Source: Gnetum montanum (taxonomy: Eukaryota; Streptophyta; Gnetopsida; Gnetales; Gnetaceae). Taken from it: a DNA stretch of 64,000 nt. The stretch lies in contig MNCI01009578.1 in NCBI GenBank assembly GCA_015680685.1, positions 121,822 to 185,821 of the forward strand. Direction: 5' to 3'. The notes under the pieces were generated by a model, which had not been told where the DNA came from, searched no databases, and saw only the letters and a program-made list of their open reading frames with translations. Positions 1 through 12,249 of the stretch are shown in pieces (the first letter of the stretch is position 1; each line of letters begins with the position of its first letter). The position numbers and the translations under genes are program-made.

Positions 1-26
1 GAGAGAGAGAGAGAGAGAGAGAGAGA
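1..26. repeat. (GA)n microsatellite inside the LTR
   Basis: Uninterrupted GA dinucleotides open the window. The related LTR at ~20980 has only a short GGGAG at this place, so the run is a local expansion within the LTR. It may continue to the left of the window. Confidence 0.95.
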
Positions 27-394
27 TAATGCCTTTTGGAATGCAAAAAAAGGCAATTTGATGGGTTTTATGGGGGGTATATACTTTTCTATGTTGGAAT
101 TACATGCAAGGGATAAATCTCACCTACCCTTAACATGGAAGGATGGGGGTTTTGGAAACTTTCTTCCTTTAGCATGGAGACTACATGGATAGCCTAGAAA
201 CCTTGCCCCCTCAATGTGGAAGTTTTCTCCCATCATGGAGTCTTCATTCACATTAAAAATTACATCCCCTAATGTGAAAGCCACAAAAGTCAAAATTCAT
301 CACTTCATGTACTTCAACATTGACTAGCCACTTCAGTAAGCATTGTGGAAAGCTCAGCATGGAAGATTCAATCTCCAGTGTGGAAGGTGTGCCC

Positions 395-463
395 CAGTTA
401 CTATTTATATTAAACTAAATGATCATGGGGGAAGGTATGCCCCAGTTACTATTTATAGTAAAC
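395..463 (+). promoter_or_regulatory. Paired palindromes in U3 of element A 5' LTR
   Basis: Two near-palindromes, GTTACTATTTATATTAAAC (397-415) and GTTACTATTTATAGTAAAC (445-463), lie 48 bp apart. Equivalent pairs occur in the 3' LTR of A (21354 and 21395) and in the LTR of element D (52350 and 52392). Conservation between independent insertions suggests a protein-binding site in the promoter region; the factor is unknown. Confidence 0.5.
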
Positions 464-516
464 TAATCTCCAATTCTTTCCGGCAATTGAATTTTTTGAT
501 CACAATATTTTTTCTT

Positions 517-537
517 GATGCTAGAAGAAGGGGCTTC
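517..537 (+). other. Primer-binding-site-like motif of element A
   Basis: GATGCTAGAAGAAGGGGC follows the LTR end. Variants occupy the same place in element C (34028-34048), element B (26026-26046, minus) and element E (50350-50371, minus). The shared form is TGGTGCTAGAAGGAGGGCC. Position, conservation and the TGG start fit a tRNA primer site, but I cannot name the tRNA. Confidence 0.55.
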
Positions 538-1800
538 ACCTAATTTTTGTGGTAATATTTGATTAACATTATTGCCAAAATTTTCTATTATATTGAAATA
601 TATTTTTTACAACCAAAACCTTTTAATTTGCATTTTAATCAACAATGCCACCCATCCTCCTTTGCTCCCCAAGACCCACTATGGAGTGGTAGGTGTTTGG
701 GCTTTGCAATTTTTACAATAGTTGCTATGAATTCTCAAAGAAAACATTAGTTTTCTAGCTCATTTTCTTAACCCCCTTTGGTTGCCAAAATTTTCTTAGT
801 TTCTACACTAGTGGTGCAACTCTTTTGGAAACTACCAAACTTCTAAAAGCTAATTCCCCCCCTCCCCCTTCCTCCCTTCATCTTTCCAAGCTAAGAAAAT
901 TGGTAGTTGGTTAAAACTAATCTTAGTAAAAAACACCAACTTTTCACTTTCATTTTTCAATCTTTTCTCCATTGTCAATGTTGAGTTAGTAGGTGTGAGA
1001 TCCCATTATATGACCCCCTTCTTTCCCCTTTCCATACTCAATGTAGAGGCAATTGGGAGACCAACATGGGTGAGGCTTGCCATCAACTCAACAACCAAAA
1101 CTATTTCTCCCCATTGTAAGTTGAAAGGCCTTTAAATTTTTTATAGAAAAAATTTACAAAACCTTCAAAATATCATTGCTGCCCTTTGTCTCCCTATGAC
1201 CAAAACTACAATGTGGAAGTTGTAGGCGGTTGGGTGGCGATTTTTGTAGCACTTGCTATAAAAGTTATCCTCCAAAGAAAATGTTGATATACTTTCCCCC
1301 CTTTTTTCCCTTTTCCTTCTAATTCTAATAGTTTCAAAATTGGGTGGTGCAACACTTTTGGAAATTACTAAACTTCTAAAATTTAGCTTCCCCCCATTTT
1401 TCCAAGATAAGAAAACTGGCAACCTGGCAAAGGCAAGTTTTTAGTGGGAAATACCAACTTTCCACTTTGATTTTTTTAACTTTTCCCCTTCTCCCTAACA
1501 TTGAGCTATAAGGTGTGAGATTTTCATTATCTCATCCTCCTTCTTTCTGGTGCCCCCTACCATACCTAGTGTAGAGGTAGTTGGAAGGCCAACTTGGGTA
1601 AGGCTTGATACCAACATTTCCAGTGTTTCATTTTTTAGTAAAGGGATAAACCCCTCTTATCTGCCACATACTAATTATAGTAAGTACTTCATTTTTAGCT
1701 ATTTTTATTTCCTTAAAACATTTTTGAATTTCATTTTCTATAATTTACTTCTATTTAATCATTTATAGCCTTGTTTTAAGCCATTCTCAACACCATAGGC
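538..1800 (+). other. Element A leader with internal ~533-bp duplication
   Basis: Untranslated leader between the primer-site motif and gag. Two direct copies of about 460 bp, ~650-1110 and ~1180-1640, share landmarks such as GTGGTGCAAC (811 and 1344), an offset of 533 bp. Short ORFs here are not similar to any retrotransposon protein. Element C has a single copy of the leader (34049-34790). Confidence 0.7.
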
Positions 1801-4800
1801 ATGTCTTTCCACAAATCTACCAAGTTGTCCCTCACCTTCACTGGTGAAGGTCCTAGCCAACAAGCCATGAGATTATATGATCTAAAAGACCCTGATGTCA
1901 TCAAATGTAGGTAATATTTTAGGGTTATATGGAAAAGTCCTAATGTTTCAATCATAAATGAATATTAATATAACTTCATTTGTGCCAAAATATAGGTTGA
2001 CATACTGATTCCACATTTGGAAGAAGAAGAATAAAGGAAGTTGGAACTTATCCATTGTAATGGTAAGGAGTACATCCCTTCCCACTATGACCAAATACCT
2101 CTATCTAATATCCATGCAAGTATACTAGCCCAATTTATTAAGATGGGGGAAGAGGATGAAAAACATAGCTTCAAGGAACAATACGAAGAGGAGGATGAAT
2201 TTGGAATAGAATTTGAGCCTAAAAAAACCCTAGGGGAATTGTTTCAACAAGAAACCCCCAAGGCCACCAAGCCTTCTCCTCATGCCTTTTTCTTCTCTAT
2301 GGGCATGGTGCTACCATCTTCTACTTCCCCCTACCCTACCATAGATAACCCCACACCAATCATAGCCTTGCATCAAACTCAATCGATGCCACAAACTATG
2401 ATTCATAACCGGTCTATGCCATTTTCCACATGGTCTCAATCTATGCAATCATCAATGGGGGTTTTTACCATCACAAATCCATTAACTAGCCATGTGGAGT
2501 CCACCATGGAACCCCAAGTGACTCAAGGATCACACACTTCCTTTATTCTTTTTGTGGTTTAGGTACTGACATAAACATCCATTTCCTCATTTGGCCCACA
2601 AGCCACAATAATAACACAACCTCTTCCTTCTATCTTGCAACCCATAAAAAGGCCACAAGCCTCACAAAAAATACAATAGCCTTATGTACAAACTCTACAA
2701 CCAACAAGGCCACCATAGGTTTTGGATCAAGCCTTCCAGATGATTTGGAACCTAACGAAGGAGTTGAAAAGGCTTAAAGCCTCTACTTCACAAACTTTCA
2801 ATATTATGAACTTCTATCAAGATGATTCCATTAGTCCTATTGTCCCATCCTTGACACTTCCTTTTGGTATCCTTATTCCTTAATTTATCAAGTATAATCG
2901 AGAAGGTGATCACACTGCTCACCTTATTATATTTTGATATGAATGCTTACTCTTATAACCATGGCCTTATACCATCATGAGGATTTTTCCTATGTCATTG
3001 ATTGAGAAAGTACTTGATTAGTATCATGTATTACCTAGGGTATCCATATCCTCTTTGGAGGACTTAGTAACCTATTTTGTCAACCACCTCAAGTATAAAT
3101 TGAAGCCCAACACCATTCTTGACCAACTCATGAAGGTCAAGCAAGGATCCCTAGAGCCCGTGCAGAAATTCATTTAATAGTGGAATGGACTATTGAATGA
3201 AATAATAGAATCCATTACTAAAGCACATCTGATCACCATATTTAAGGGAGTGGTTAATGACTTCATCAAGTTGAAGCTCTACTACCTTGATCTATGGTCC
3301 CTTAGCCAAGCATTCTCACAAACTAAAAATATAGAGGATGTTGTGGAGGCCAATCATGATTTAGCCTATGTACAATATAAAAATTAACATACCTGAAGAG
3401 ACAAAGAGGAAAAAAACCAAAAAAATATAACTATAGCAACTATGACCAAAGAAACAAAGATCATGAACTAGGGGCCAAGGGCCAATCCACCCAAGGTCCC
3501 AACTAATGACAATAATAGCTAACCATCAACCTATGGGGCTATTGCATTGACAATAGCCAAACCTAACTTCTAAAGAAAGAATAGGTCAAAATACAATACC
3601 TTACCCATGAAATCATCTAAGTTACTAGACCAACTATTAAAGAGTGAATCCATGCAATACAAAAAAAATGACCAAAGACACTTGAAAGAAACACGAGTGG
3701 TTATGAAAAATAGCTAAAGATCCCACTAGAGTAATGAAAGATGACCCAAAATTACCTAAATACTTCAAGTTATACCACTTTTTCCATTATCACCAGCTAC
3801 TAGGTCATGACACAGACTTTTTCCTCATGCCAAAGGATGACCCATAGAGGATGATAGACAGGGGGAGTTGGTCATAGATGCTTCCAACCTAGTTTAGTCA
3901 TAAAACAAATTACTACAGGTCTATAAAGACTGGTTGAATACTAATGAAAGCTACTATGTTATCTCATCATTAAACATTACTTTAAAGACTTACAAGAGAA
4001 CCATTCATGATTCGAGTACCCCTCTACAATGAAAGGTTTTCTTGAGCTTCTGCCAGCTCAAGATTCCTATTTTTCATAATAGTACCATCATGAGTGCATC
4101 CAAGGGAACCTTTTTTCATTAAGGTGTTCCAAACTAACATAACCCAAGTATTTGTAGCCCAACCAACTAGACAATCACCTCCCTATGGTGGCGAATGCTA
4201 CTTCATCTTCTTCACAACCAATAATTGATAACTAAAAGATCTTAAGGAAGAAGCATAAGCAAAAGCCCAACAAGGGTGACAATAAAATAGAGGCACAAAA
4301 GGAATTGGGCCCAGCAAAGCCCACTCCCATACTCCCATATCAGCTATACCCATGACCTCCTCCATCCAACTTTCTTCAACCAACAAGCCATAGGAGGATA
4401 CCAAGGTTCATAACCAAAACAAAATGATGAAAAGGCCCAACAACCACAACTTAAAGTCAAAATTTGCATTTTGGGGCACATGAAGTAAGTAAAGCACAAT
4501 TGGGGTGACAAGTCCACAACTAATGGTAAGAACTTCCTTAGTGTGATAGATCATGTTAGGCAGTCCCTCAAGCAAAAGAATACCACCTTAAGCTTGTATG
4601 ACTTGATCATGACTTTGGAATACCTTGTGAGGTGTTATTTAGAATGTTGAATTCCATCCCCATTAGTGACAACATCCTTGCTAACGAGGAAGTCATCCAT
4701 GAAGTAATGATTCCTCCCTTACTAATGGAGGAGAAGTTAACATCCTTAACATTTTGCAATAGAAAAATTAAGGTTAATCTCAAAAATGGTGAAGGAACTA

Positions 4801-5445
4801 TAACCCCTCTATTCATAACCATATTCATAGGATAGTTTAAAGTACATTGGGTGCATGTTGATGATGAAGCTACAACTAATGTCATGCCATGCACAATCAT
4901 TGAACGATTAGGCTTAATTGAGTAGATACAACCTACAACCATTGCAGCTCTCAAATGCTTCAATGGATCAAAAAATTCCACCCAGGGGTTTATCTACTTA
5001 GATTTTATAGTAGGAGAGCAATTCCACACAATTTCCAACTTCTTGGTGATGGAGGAGACACCATAATTCAACCTTATCCTAGAAAGACCTTGGTTGGCTT
5101 CATTACAAGCTATGTCCTCTCTCATCCATTAAGAAATTTACCTTCCTTATGAGGGAGGTGAAATCATCATTCATGGTGAGAACATGGTTCCCTTAGCTAT
5201 CCACAACATAAAACATAGAGCAGGGATTTGAAGTGGATCTTCAAGAAGAAGCTCCCAACCATGAAGTCCAACAACCCAAAAGAGAGCAACAACTTGACAA
5301 TGACAATAATAAGTAATGGGATGCATTATGGGATGAATTTCCTTTTAACATCATAAGTAAGGGGAATGGTGAATACAAGCTTGTGTAGAATAGGCCTTAC
5401 TAATTTCCTAATCTTACAAAGATTAGGTAGAATCTGCACAAGTAA
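1801..5445 (+). pseudogene. gag-protease of element A (decayed)
   Basis: Encoded capsid/nucleocapsid polyprotein plus retropepsin of a Ty3/gypsy element. The ATG at 1801 and the TAA at 5443 are in one frame (1214 codons), interrupted by many stops. A gag core is readable at ~2950-3390, around 'SISSLEDLVTYFVNHLKYKL' and 'LITIFKGVVNDFIKLKLYYL', the retrotransposon gag pattern. The protease is at ~4840-5200: an active-site region 'VDDEATTNVMP' (related copies read DDGAT) followed by 'LILERPWLASL', matching the LLG/RPW motif of plant Ty3 proteases. Downstream RT is not contiguous but 10 kb away. The final AAG TAA overlaps a sequence like a splice donor (AA/GTAAGG), discussed in the findings. The gene is non-functional as it stands. 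Confidence 0.85.
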
Positions 5446-5699
5446 GGTTCATCTTAAGCTTTTCCATCCTATGCCCTAATAACTATATGTAGTGATAGCC
5501 ATATAGCCTAACCTTTCTATTCAATTTGTTATACTCTGTCATGCATTTTTTGTTTTAGTCTTTATCCACATAGCCTATGCATGTTTCCTAAGTTCATTTT
5601 CATTTTTACCTATTTGTTACAACCTTTCGTTATTTTTACTTATGTTATAAAAATTGAAAAAGCCTTATAAATATACTTCTTTTTTATAACTGGTCTACT

Positions 5700-5960
5700 A
5701 AGATCTTAAACTAGCATCATGACCTGTCATAGCCTTAAAATGGCAAAGATAATCACACAACATAGTTTTCTAAGACTTTAAATTAATTTCATCATCCACT
5801 AAGATGTTAAATTGGCATTATGGCCCATCATAGTCCTAAACTATCAAGGTAAACACAATGCATCATGGACCACCATGACCTTAAACAAGCAAAGCTATAT
5901 GGCTTGTGCCTGTGCTGGCCTAAAACTAGCAAACATCCCTTTTATTATTATATATATCTT
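5700..5960 (+). repeat. GGCC/TTAA-type tandem motif downstream of protease (element A)
   Basis: Degenerate repeats built on 'catgacc.gtcatagccttaaa.tggcaa'. The same family lies at the same place in element C (39060-39345), before RT (15265-15390, 57110-57190, 63001-63210) and after integrase (20550-20640, 53150-53240). The stretches 5446-5699 and 5961-6239 hold only AT-rich sequence in which I see nothing else. Confidence 0.65.
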
Positions 5961-6239
5961 TACGTAGCCTATTATTTCATTGATTAGCTATTTAATGTTA
6001 TAACCAAAATGTCAACATAGTCATTATTAATGTTCACAATGTTCACTATAACTAGATATACATATAGTCAAAAATAAAACCAAAATTTAAATTTGATGTT
6101 AAAATGTCCATAACATACATAAGAAATGGCCACACTATGTGTCAAGAATCTCAAAGAATAACAACCCTCTATAACATTAACTAATCATAGCCATCAACAT
6201 GAAAATAAAAACAAATAGCCAACAAGCTAAACTGATGGA

Positions 6240-9200
6240 GGCTGCTTAGTGGCATCTAGTAGAGGAAGTCATGGATCACTCCCACCCTTACTATTGCTAC
6301 CACAAATGTTTCTTGAGGCCTAAAATGCAACAAAATATAGCTAGTTAGTGACCCATGGCCAAAATCAAACCCATAAGTTAGAAACTAAAACATAAAATAT
6401 ACCAAACCTATGGGGATTTTTGCTTCATTACTTCCAGGGGTAGATGAGGAAGGCCTTCCTCCAAATGATGAAGGATCTAGTCCTTTGTCATATTGACCTA
6501 GCCAACATTCCCAAGATCAACATTAGAGAGGATGCAGATCCTATATATAGTTGTCCAAGTAGGAGGCTCCTAGATAGTAATAGTCATAGAAGTCTCACCT
6601 ATAGTAGTGGTAATTTGAATAGTAGGGGATTGCTCCACCATGAGAGTACTTTAAAAAAGCTAATAAGCACTCTCTACCTAGATCCCCTAGATGAACAAAT
6701 CTCTCTTGCACTATTCAATCAACTCCTCCTTGATATATTAAGGTAGGCCTCATGACCTGCCTTGTACCAATGATTGTGAACCTTTTGTTTCTTGCCTCAC
6801 TCTAGGACCCAAGTGCAATGATCCTTCTAGTCCTCAACCATCTAGGAGATAAGGTCCATCTACATACATTGATCCAGCATCTCTCATAGGACCACTACTT
6901 TTTCCTAAATGACATGCTAGTAGTGGATCCATGTGATCTCCCTACTCTACAGCTCCCCTGGGTTGGTCACTTGGACCTCCACAAAGGCCTTGCAGTCTCA
7001 GAGATCTCTAATTGTTACCTCCTACCATTGAGTCTTCTCTCTTATGGCCACAACTTCCTCCCATAGGGATTCGTTGGACCTCTCTAGCTCACATGAAATT
7101 TTTGCACATGACATTGCTAAATTAACAACAATATCATACAACTTCAAGGGTACATTAAATACATTAGAGGAAAGCTTGGGCAAGGAGTTAATCTCCATGT
7201 CTCTACTAGGATCCCACATTATAGAAGGTACTATACAAGAATAAAATACAAACATAAACATAATGCACAACCTAAGATATCCATAACACAAGTATATCCT
7301 ACAACAAAAGCACATAAAAAAAATCCTTACCTATCTCAGGTGCAACATAATGCAATCGATTGATGATGTCCTTAGTCATCTCATGCATGAACTCCACTTT
7401 GTTTGGATTCTCTACCCATGGTTTCACACACATCTTAGGGATGGGAGCTTGTGTTGGTGACTTAGAAAGTACTATAAGCACAACCATCATTGAAGGGTTA
7501 AGATGAAAACCAAAGATAAAAAATATGATAAAACAAAAACATTGAGGCATTGGTATACTTAGCTCCTCCTCCTCTTCCTCCTTTGGGATGATGATGGGAG
7601 ATGTACTCAACACTGCCTCATCAAACAATGCATCTAAATCATTGATGTCCACCTCAACCTATGAGAGTGTCTCCTCCACATGTCTTTCTTTCTCTTTTGT
7701 GGTAGCTTGGGCTACCATAACTTTTCTCTCTCCTACAAGCATAAATTAGGAAAGACCAATTAGCACATGAAATCACAACATAGCTATAAAATGTTAAAAC
7801 AACCAAGCATAGATAAAACTAACCTATTACTACCTATTGTAATGATGTAAGCCTAAACTTGATCTTCTTTGGGGTAGGCTAGTCTAATGTTGGTTGTGCC
7901 TCCACCATAGGCCTCTTGAGTTTTCTTTAGCTACTCCTTTGGCCTCCATAAGCCATTGTCTATTGTCTATGATACTAGTAGAAAACATGAGAGGCTAATT
8001 GTCATCAGTGCTATTTGGAGACTTGCACTACCTAACATCAAGGTTCTTAATATTAATGAATATTGTATTATCCATCCATTATGGTGGGTTCTAAGCATGC
8101 ACTATTGAATAAATGTGCTTCATCCAAGGCTTAGAAAGTTGGGTTGGATCTTTGGAAATACATTTCCCATACTTGTACACCACCAAAAAGTCTACAAACC
8201 TCTTTAGATAATCCAAGAAAATGCAAAGTGCATATGGATTATTGTAGAGGTGTCAGGGTGAAGTCTAAGGATCTCCTCCTAAATCCCAACAACCAAAGTA
8301 GCTACCCAATCAAATTTGGTTTCCTTCATTAGGACCTTCATAAAGGTCCATCCATGTGGTATGTCGATTACCTTCTTTTGTGATAATAGTTTAGGAAATG
8401 CACGAGACCTAAACAAAGGATATGATTCCTTTACATTGGGGTTTGTAAAGCTATCCATGGAAATTTTGGGATGGCTCATATTTACACCAAGACACTCCAA
8501 AACTTCATCATGATGACTAGTTTCCCTTACTATCCTGGTGGAAACCCTTGCTCTATTAGCAGGGACACCAAAAAAGTCAAGAAAGTGGCCCACACCAATG
8601 TCCATGCTTACCTTCATACCCTAGATGATGCTACTAAAATGATCAACCTTCTCATCGACAGAGTCTATGACATGCAACATCTTCACAATAGGGATGGAAG
8701 CAATAGGTTCCATAAATACATTGAGTAAACCCACAAGCTAGATGTTTGCTTGGACATACCTAGGTGCTTGTTCCCTTAGCCACTCTTGTGCTAGTGTCAC
8801 CTCACTAAACTTTAGGATGAGGGTATCCTCATGACATGCTCCTAAAAGTGGTATGATGACATCAATAGATCTGGAAGGTCTTAAAAAGCAACAACCAACT
8901 TTTATCATCAACATATGCAAGCTTAATAATCAATGAAAGAAAAAAATCACTTAAAGTTATAGTTATGAAATAATAGAAGCTATAGCCTTTATATTTACCT
9001 TTCCTTTTTTTCTTTAGTGTGGAGGTCCTAGCTACAAGGGTTTGATCCATGGAGTTGTCAAAATCTAGCCACCAATTATGCATCGTCCCATCATCCTTAC
9101 ACTTCTTGTATATGAGGTTGAACATTGAGGCATATGCATCAAATTTCCCTCTTAACTGTTGATACACAATAGTTCTAATTTGAGGACTCTTGGAAAATTC

Positions 9201-11681
9201 ATTCAAAGTAGTTTGTGTCACTGCCAAGATTTGATCATTCATGATCAAGCCTTGATCATTGACCTTCTACCTACAAGAAGTTTGTAAAACTGATGAAGTT
9301 AGGAATGATAGTTAAGTCAAAAGCATAAAAACATTATAATAGTCATGCTTACCCTTGTATATGATACATAGTGCCAGCTAGATTCTGGAATAATGTGTGG
9401 GCTCTATGCACCACCATTAGAGTATTGTCAACATTATGCTATCTATACTCTCACATCATCCAGATCTTTGTGAGGTAACATGGGTTGATGGTATCTGTTG
9501 AGCTCTTGCTATCCTAAGAGATAGCTTATCAAAATTAAATCTAATAATTAGGCTAGATGTCTAAGGTAGCAAGGTATCCATTATAACCCCTACCACATCT
9601 GTAGACAAGAGTGACCACAACATCAAACTAAAGTTCTTTAAGATGTAGGCAAGGAATTACCTTGCCTAAGGATTCAACCATAGTGATAGCTTCCAAAAAG
9701 TCATATTAGGGAGTGGGGTATTGGTCTTGGGATGACCAATATAGCACAAAATATCCACTAGCTTGAAAATAATGAGTATGGGCTTCAAGAAGACCTTGCA
9801 TGAAGCAAAACAAAAACATTATGACCAAGTGGCAATACTCAATAAATTTAGAAAAAAAACATAGTCAGGGGTGAAATTAGCCTCTATAAAAAGCTTTGAG
9901 ATGTTTATCTAAATTATCTTAAGCAATTCCACAAGAAAAAATTATTACAACCTTGGATAGCCTTACATTATGGAAATACTTAGCAAATTTGGAAAAACAT
10001 CTAGTCAGAGCTGAAATTAGCCTCTATAAAAAGCTCTAAGGTGTTTACCTAAATTAGCCTAAGAAATTTCATAATAGCATTATTGCCATATTTTATAGCC
10101 TTTTACTTCATAACCAAAATATTATAGCCAAAACTAATCCTTAGTTTAAATTATGCATTAATTTAGAAAAAAAGAATCTAAACTATGGATAAATTTAGAA
10201 AAATCATGCATGAATTTTGAAATAAGCATTAAAAAATAAAAAAGCACATAGCTATGGTAAAATATATATTTTTAAACCTAGTGAATCATTTTTTTCTTAA
10301 AAAACATATTTGAATCATAAGTTTCACATGAGGTTTACATGAGAAACTACACATATCAATGACATCCATCCAAAATATTTGCCTTATTTATATAGTCATA
10401 ATTAAAAAATTCATCAAAAATTCATTCAAGCTCTAATTTTAGTGATTCCACCATGGAAAAAACCCTGAAATAACAAGATTTTTAGCCATGACATTTAAAA
10501 ACAAAAATACATAGCCATTTTTACATAGAATATAGAAAAATAAATAGAATAATTGTAGCCATCACCACAAATTCCCTTTTCATGCAAGGTTAAGAAAAAA
10601 ATCACCAGAAATTCATTTGAGCTCCAAATAGAGTGATGCTACCACTATTTAAAAGCTTCAATCAATCTCTATGTACCCATGCTAAAAAAATTCAAAATAA
10701 TTTTTTTATTCACAAAAATTTCATCAATTTGGGAAAGATTATGAAAATGGCATAAACCTCCTTTTCACATAGGCTTGATTAAGAATTTATTAAAAATTTG
10801 TTTTAAGTCCAATCAAAGTGATTCCATCTCTGTTAGAAAGCTGAAGCCAAGGTCTACTCATCCATAGCCAAAGAATAGCCAAAACCTCTACTATTTTCTT
10901 ACACAAAAATTCATGAATATACATGAAAGTTTAAAAATGGCATTGAAAACCTAATTGCATGACCTTAGGAAAACAACCATAACACCATCATTATTAATTT
11001 AAATCAAAGAAGAAAAAATCCATTGGAAAGCTTAAAAAAAAGAGCCATAAACCCATATTATCAAATTTGAAAAATATATAGCCTTTTTCTTACAAAAAAA
11101 GACACAAATCTATTTATTTTTTACATGTAAAAAGCTAAATAGTTCAAACCCAACTTAACATAGCCATAAAAACATAGCCAAAATAGCCAAAATTATTGAC
11201 ACCCATTAGAAAACGTACCAAAACAATGGGGTAGGATTTCATTGAAATTTAATTTTGATCAATACTTTGGCCTAGATCTGAAAAAATGACCACACCTCTA
11301 AATTTTGAAAGAAAAAAGGAATGAAAATAGTAGACTAGATTTTAAAAACTAAATCTTTTAAGGCAAAAACAATGAAGCAATCATGGATCCATGAGGAAAC
11401 CACCAAAATAAAAAATGGGATCTTGAGAGAATTTTGATTCACCCCCTCTATCATAGTAGATCTAAGAAAAATGACCCCACACATGGCAAGAAAACTGTAA
11501 GAAAACCATAGAAAACAACTAAAAGGAAGGAAAAAATAGGTAGAACTACATACCTTAGAGTGATGATGGATGAAAATTGAATGGAGATAGGCCTAGAATC
11601 CTTTAAAAACTCCCTGGTATGTTTATCTACCCTTTGGATCATTAAATTCCAACTCTTTTCTCCACATTTTTTTGGTGCCAT
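6240..11681 (-). pseudogene. Antisense multi-exon gene inside element A (unknown protein)
   Basis: A gene on the strand opposite to gag and pol. Exons, in order on the minus strand: ~11681-11553 (starts MAPKK; donor AAG/GTATGT), ~9794-9353 (TMYHIQG/GTAAGC), 9270-8999 (QILAVTQ...KKKRK/GTAAAT), 8879-~7855, 7732-7559 (acidic end EEEEEEL/GTATAC), 7460-7331 (MCVKPWVENPNKVEFMHE...), 7232 to ~6430, and a last exon near 6340-6240. Each of the five best introns has GT..AG ends, and the inner ones are 80-175 bp. The same exons, splice sites and protein motifs recur in element C at 39726-43035, so this is a real gene, now broken by stops and some frameshifts. Residues include acidic and basic blocks and a likely coiled coil (ISCELERSNESLWEEVV). 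I do not recognise the family. The link between the first and second exon is uncertain. Confidence 0.75.
10390..11030. repeat. ~190-bp diverged tandem repeats in the long first intron of the antisense gene
   Basis: The block 'tcatcaaaaattcattcaag...agtgattcca' recurs near 10397, 10591, 10779 and 10965, spacing 186-194 bp. The surrounding 9795-11550 is AT-rich, without an ORF, and fits an intron of the antisense gene. Confidence 0.55.
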
Positions 11682-12249
11682 AGTAGGTTCAACATTGGAA
11701 GTAGTTTGGAATCAAGAAGAATGAGAGTTCACATTAGCTGTGAGAAGGATTGAAGTCTTCCACACTAAAGATAGGTTGCTTCTACCACAAAAATATCTAC
11801 CAAAACTCTCCTCCAATGTGCAGTTTGCAAGAATGATGATTATGATTAAAAACTTACAAAATTCAACCATATAAACTAGATCTAAACCTAAATGCACACC
11901 TTGAAACCCTAGCTTCTAATTTAGTACACCATAACTTCAAGTGCATCTAAGTGCAAGGGGAAGGGAAAAGTCTCTTCAACACTAATTTTGGGTGGAAAAA
12001 AACGTCACTTTTCAAAATTTTAAATTCTTGGATTGTGGGCCTCACCTTGTAACTTCTCTCTTAATCACAAACTTGTTTTAACGTTGAGCTTTTTTCCACT
12101 TTTGATACTTAGAACCATATTGCAACATTAGCTCCCATGCATCCACTTTAGTGATGTCATGCCCAACATGGATACATGCCTCCCATTTTACAAAATCATT
12201 AAAATACAACTATTTTTTCCTTTTTAACAACTAAAACCTACCTTTTTCA
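11682..12249 (-). promoter_or_regulatory. Upstream region of the antisense gene (no clear promoter seen)
   Basis: This ~570 bp lies between the first antisense exon and the ~185-bp array, so it should hold the antisense promoter and 5' leader. The only TATA-like string (TTTATATGG, minus, ~11870) is weak. One short ORF on the minus strand (11712-11897) is unlike anything known. Confidence 0.3.

Larger units (their letters stand above)
1..513 (+). repeat. 5' LTR of element A (3' portion)
   Basis: Positions 27-500 align with 20985-22235 of the 3' LTR: the same ATGCCTTTTGGAA opening, the same series of 'tagcatggaa / tagtgtggaa' repeats, and the same paired palindromes. The copy is shorter: much of the region downstream of the palindromes, including the TATA box seen at 21493 in the 3' LTR, is missing. 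The end is placed between 504 (CACA) and 513, just before the primer-site-like motif. Confidence 0.75.

Noticed and set aside
4607-5152. ORFs on both strands over the protease region of element A
   Set aside because: The minus-strand ORF and the plus-strand ORFs outside the gag frame are shadows; the protease reading is supported by motifs and by the copies in C and E.
9800-11450. Search for a host gene in the AT-rich stretch
   Set aside because: No ORF or motif is found; ~190-bp repeats and splice borders at either side fit an intron of the antisense gene.
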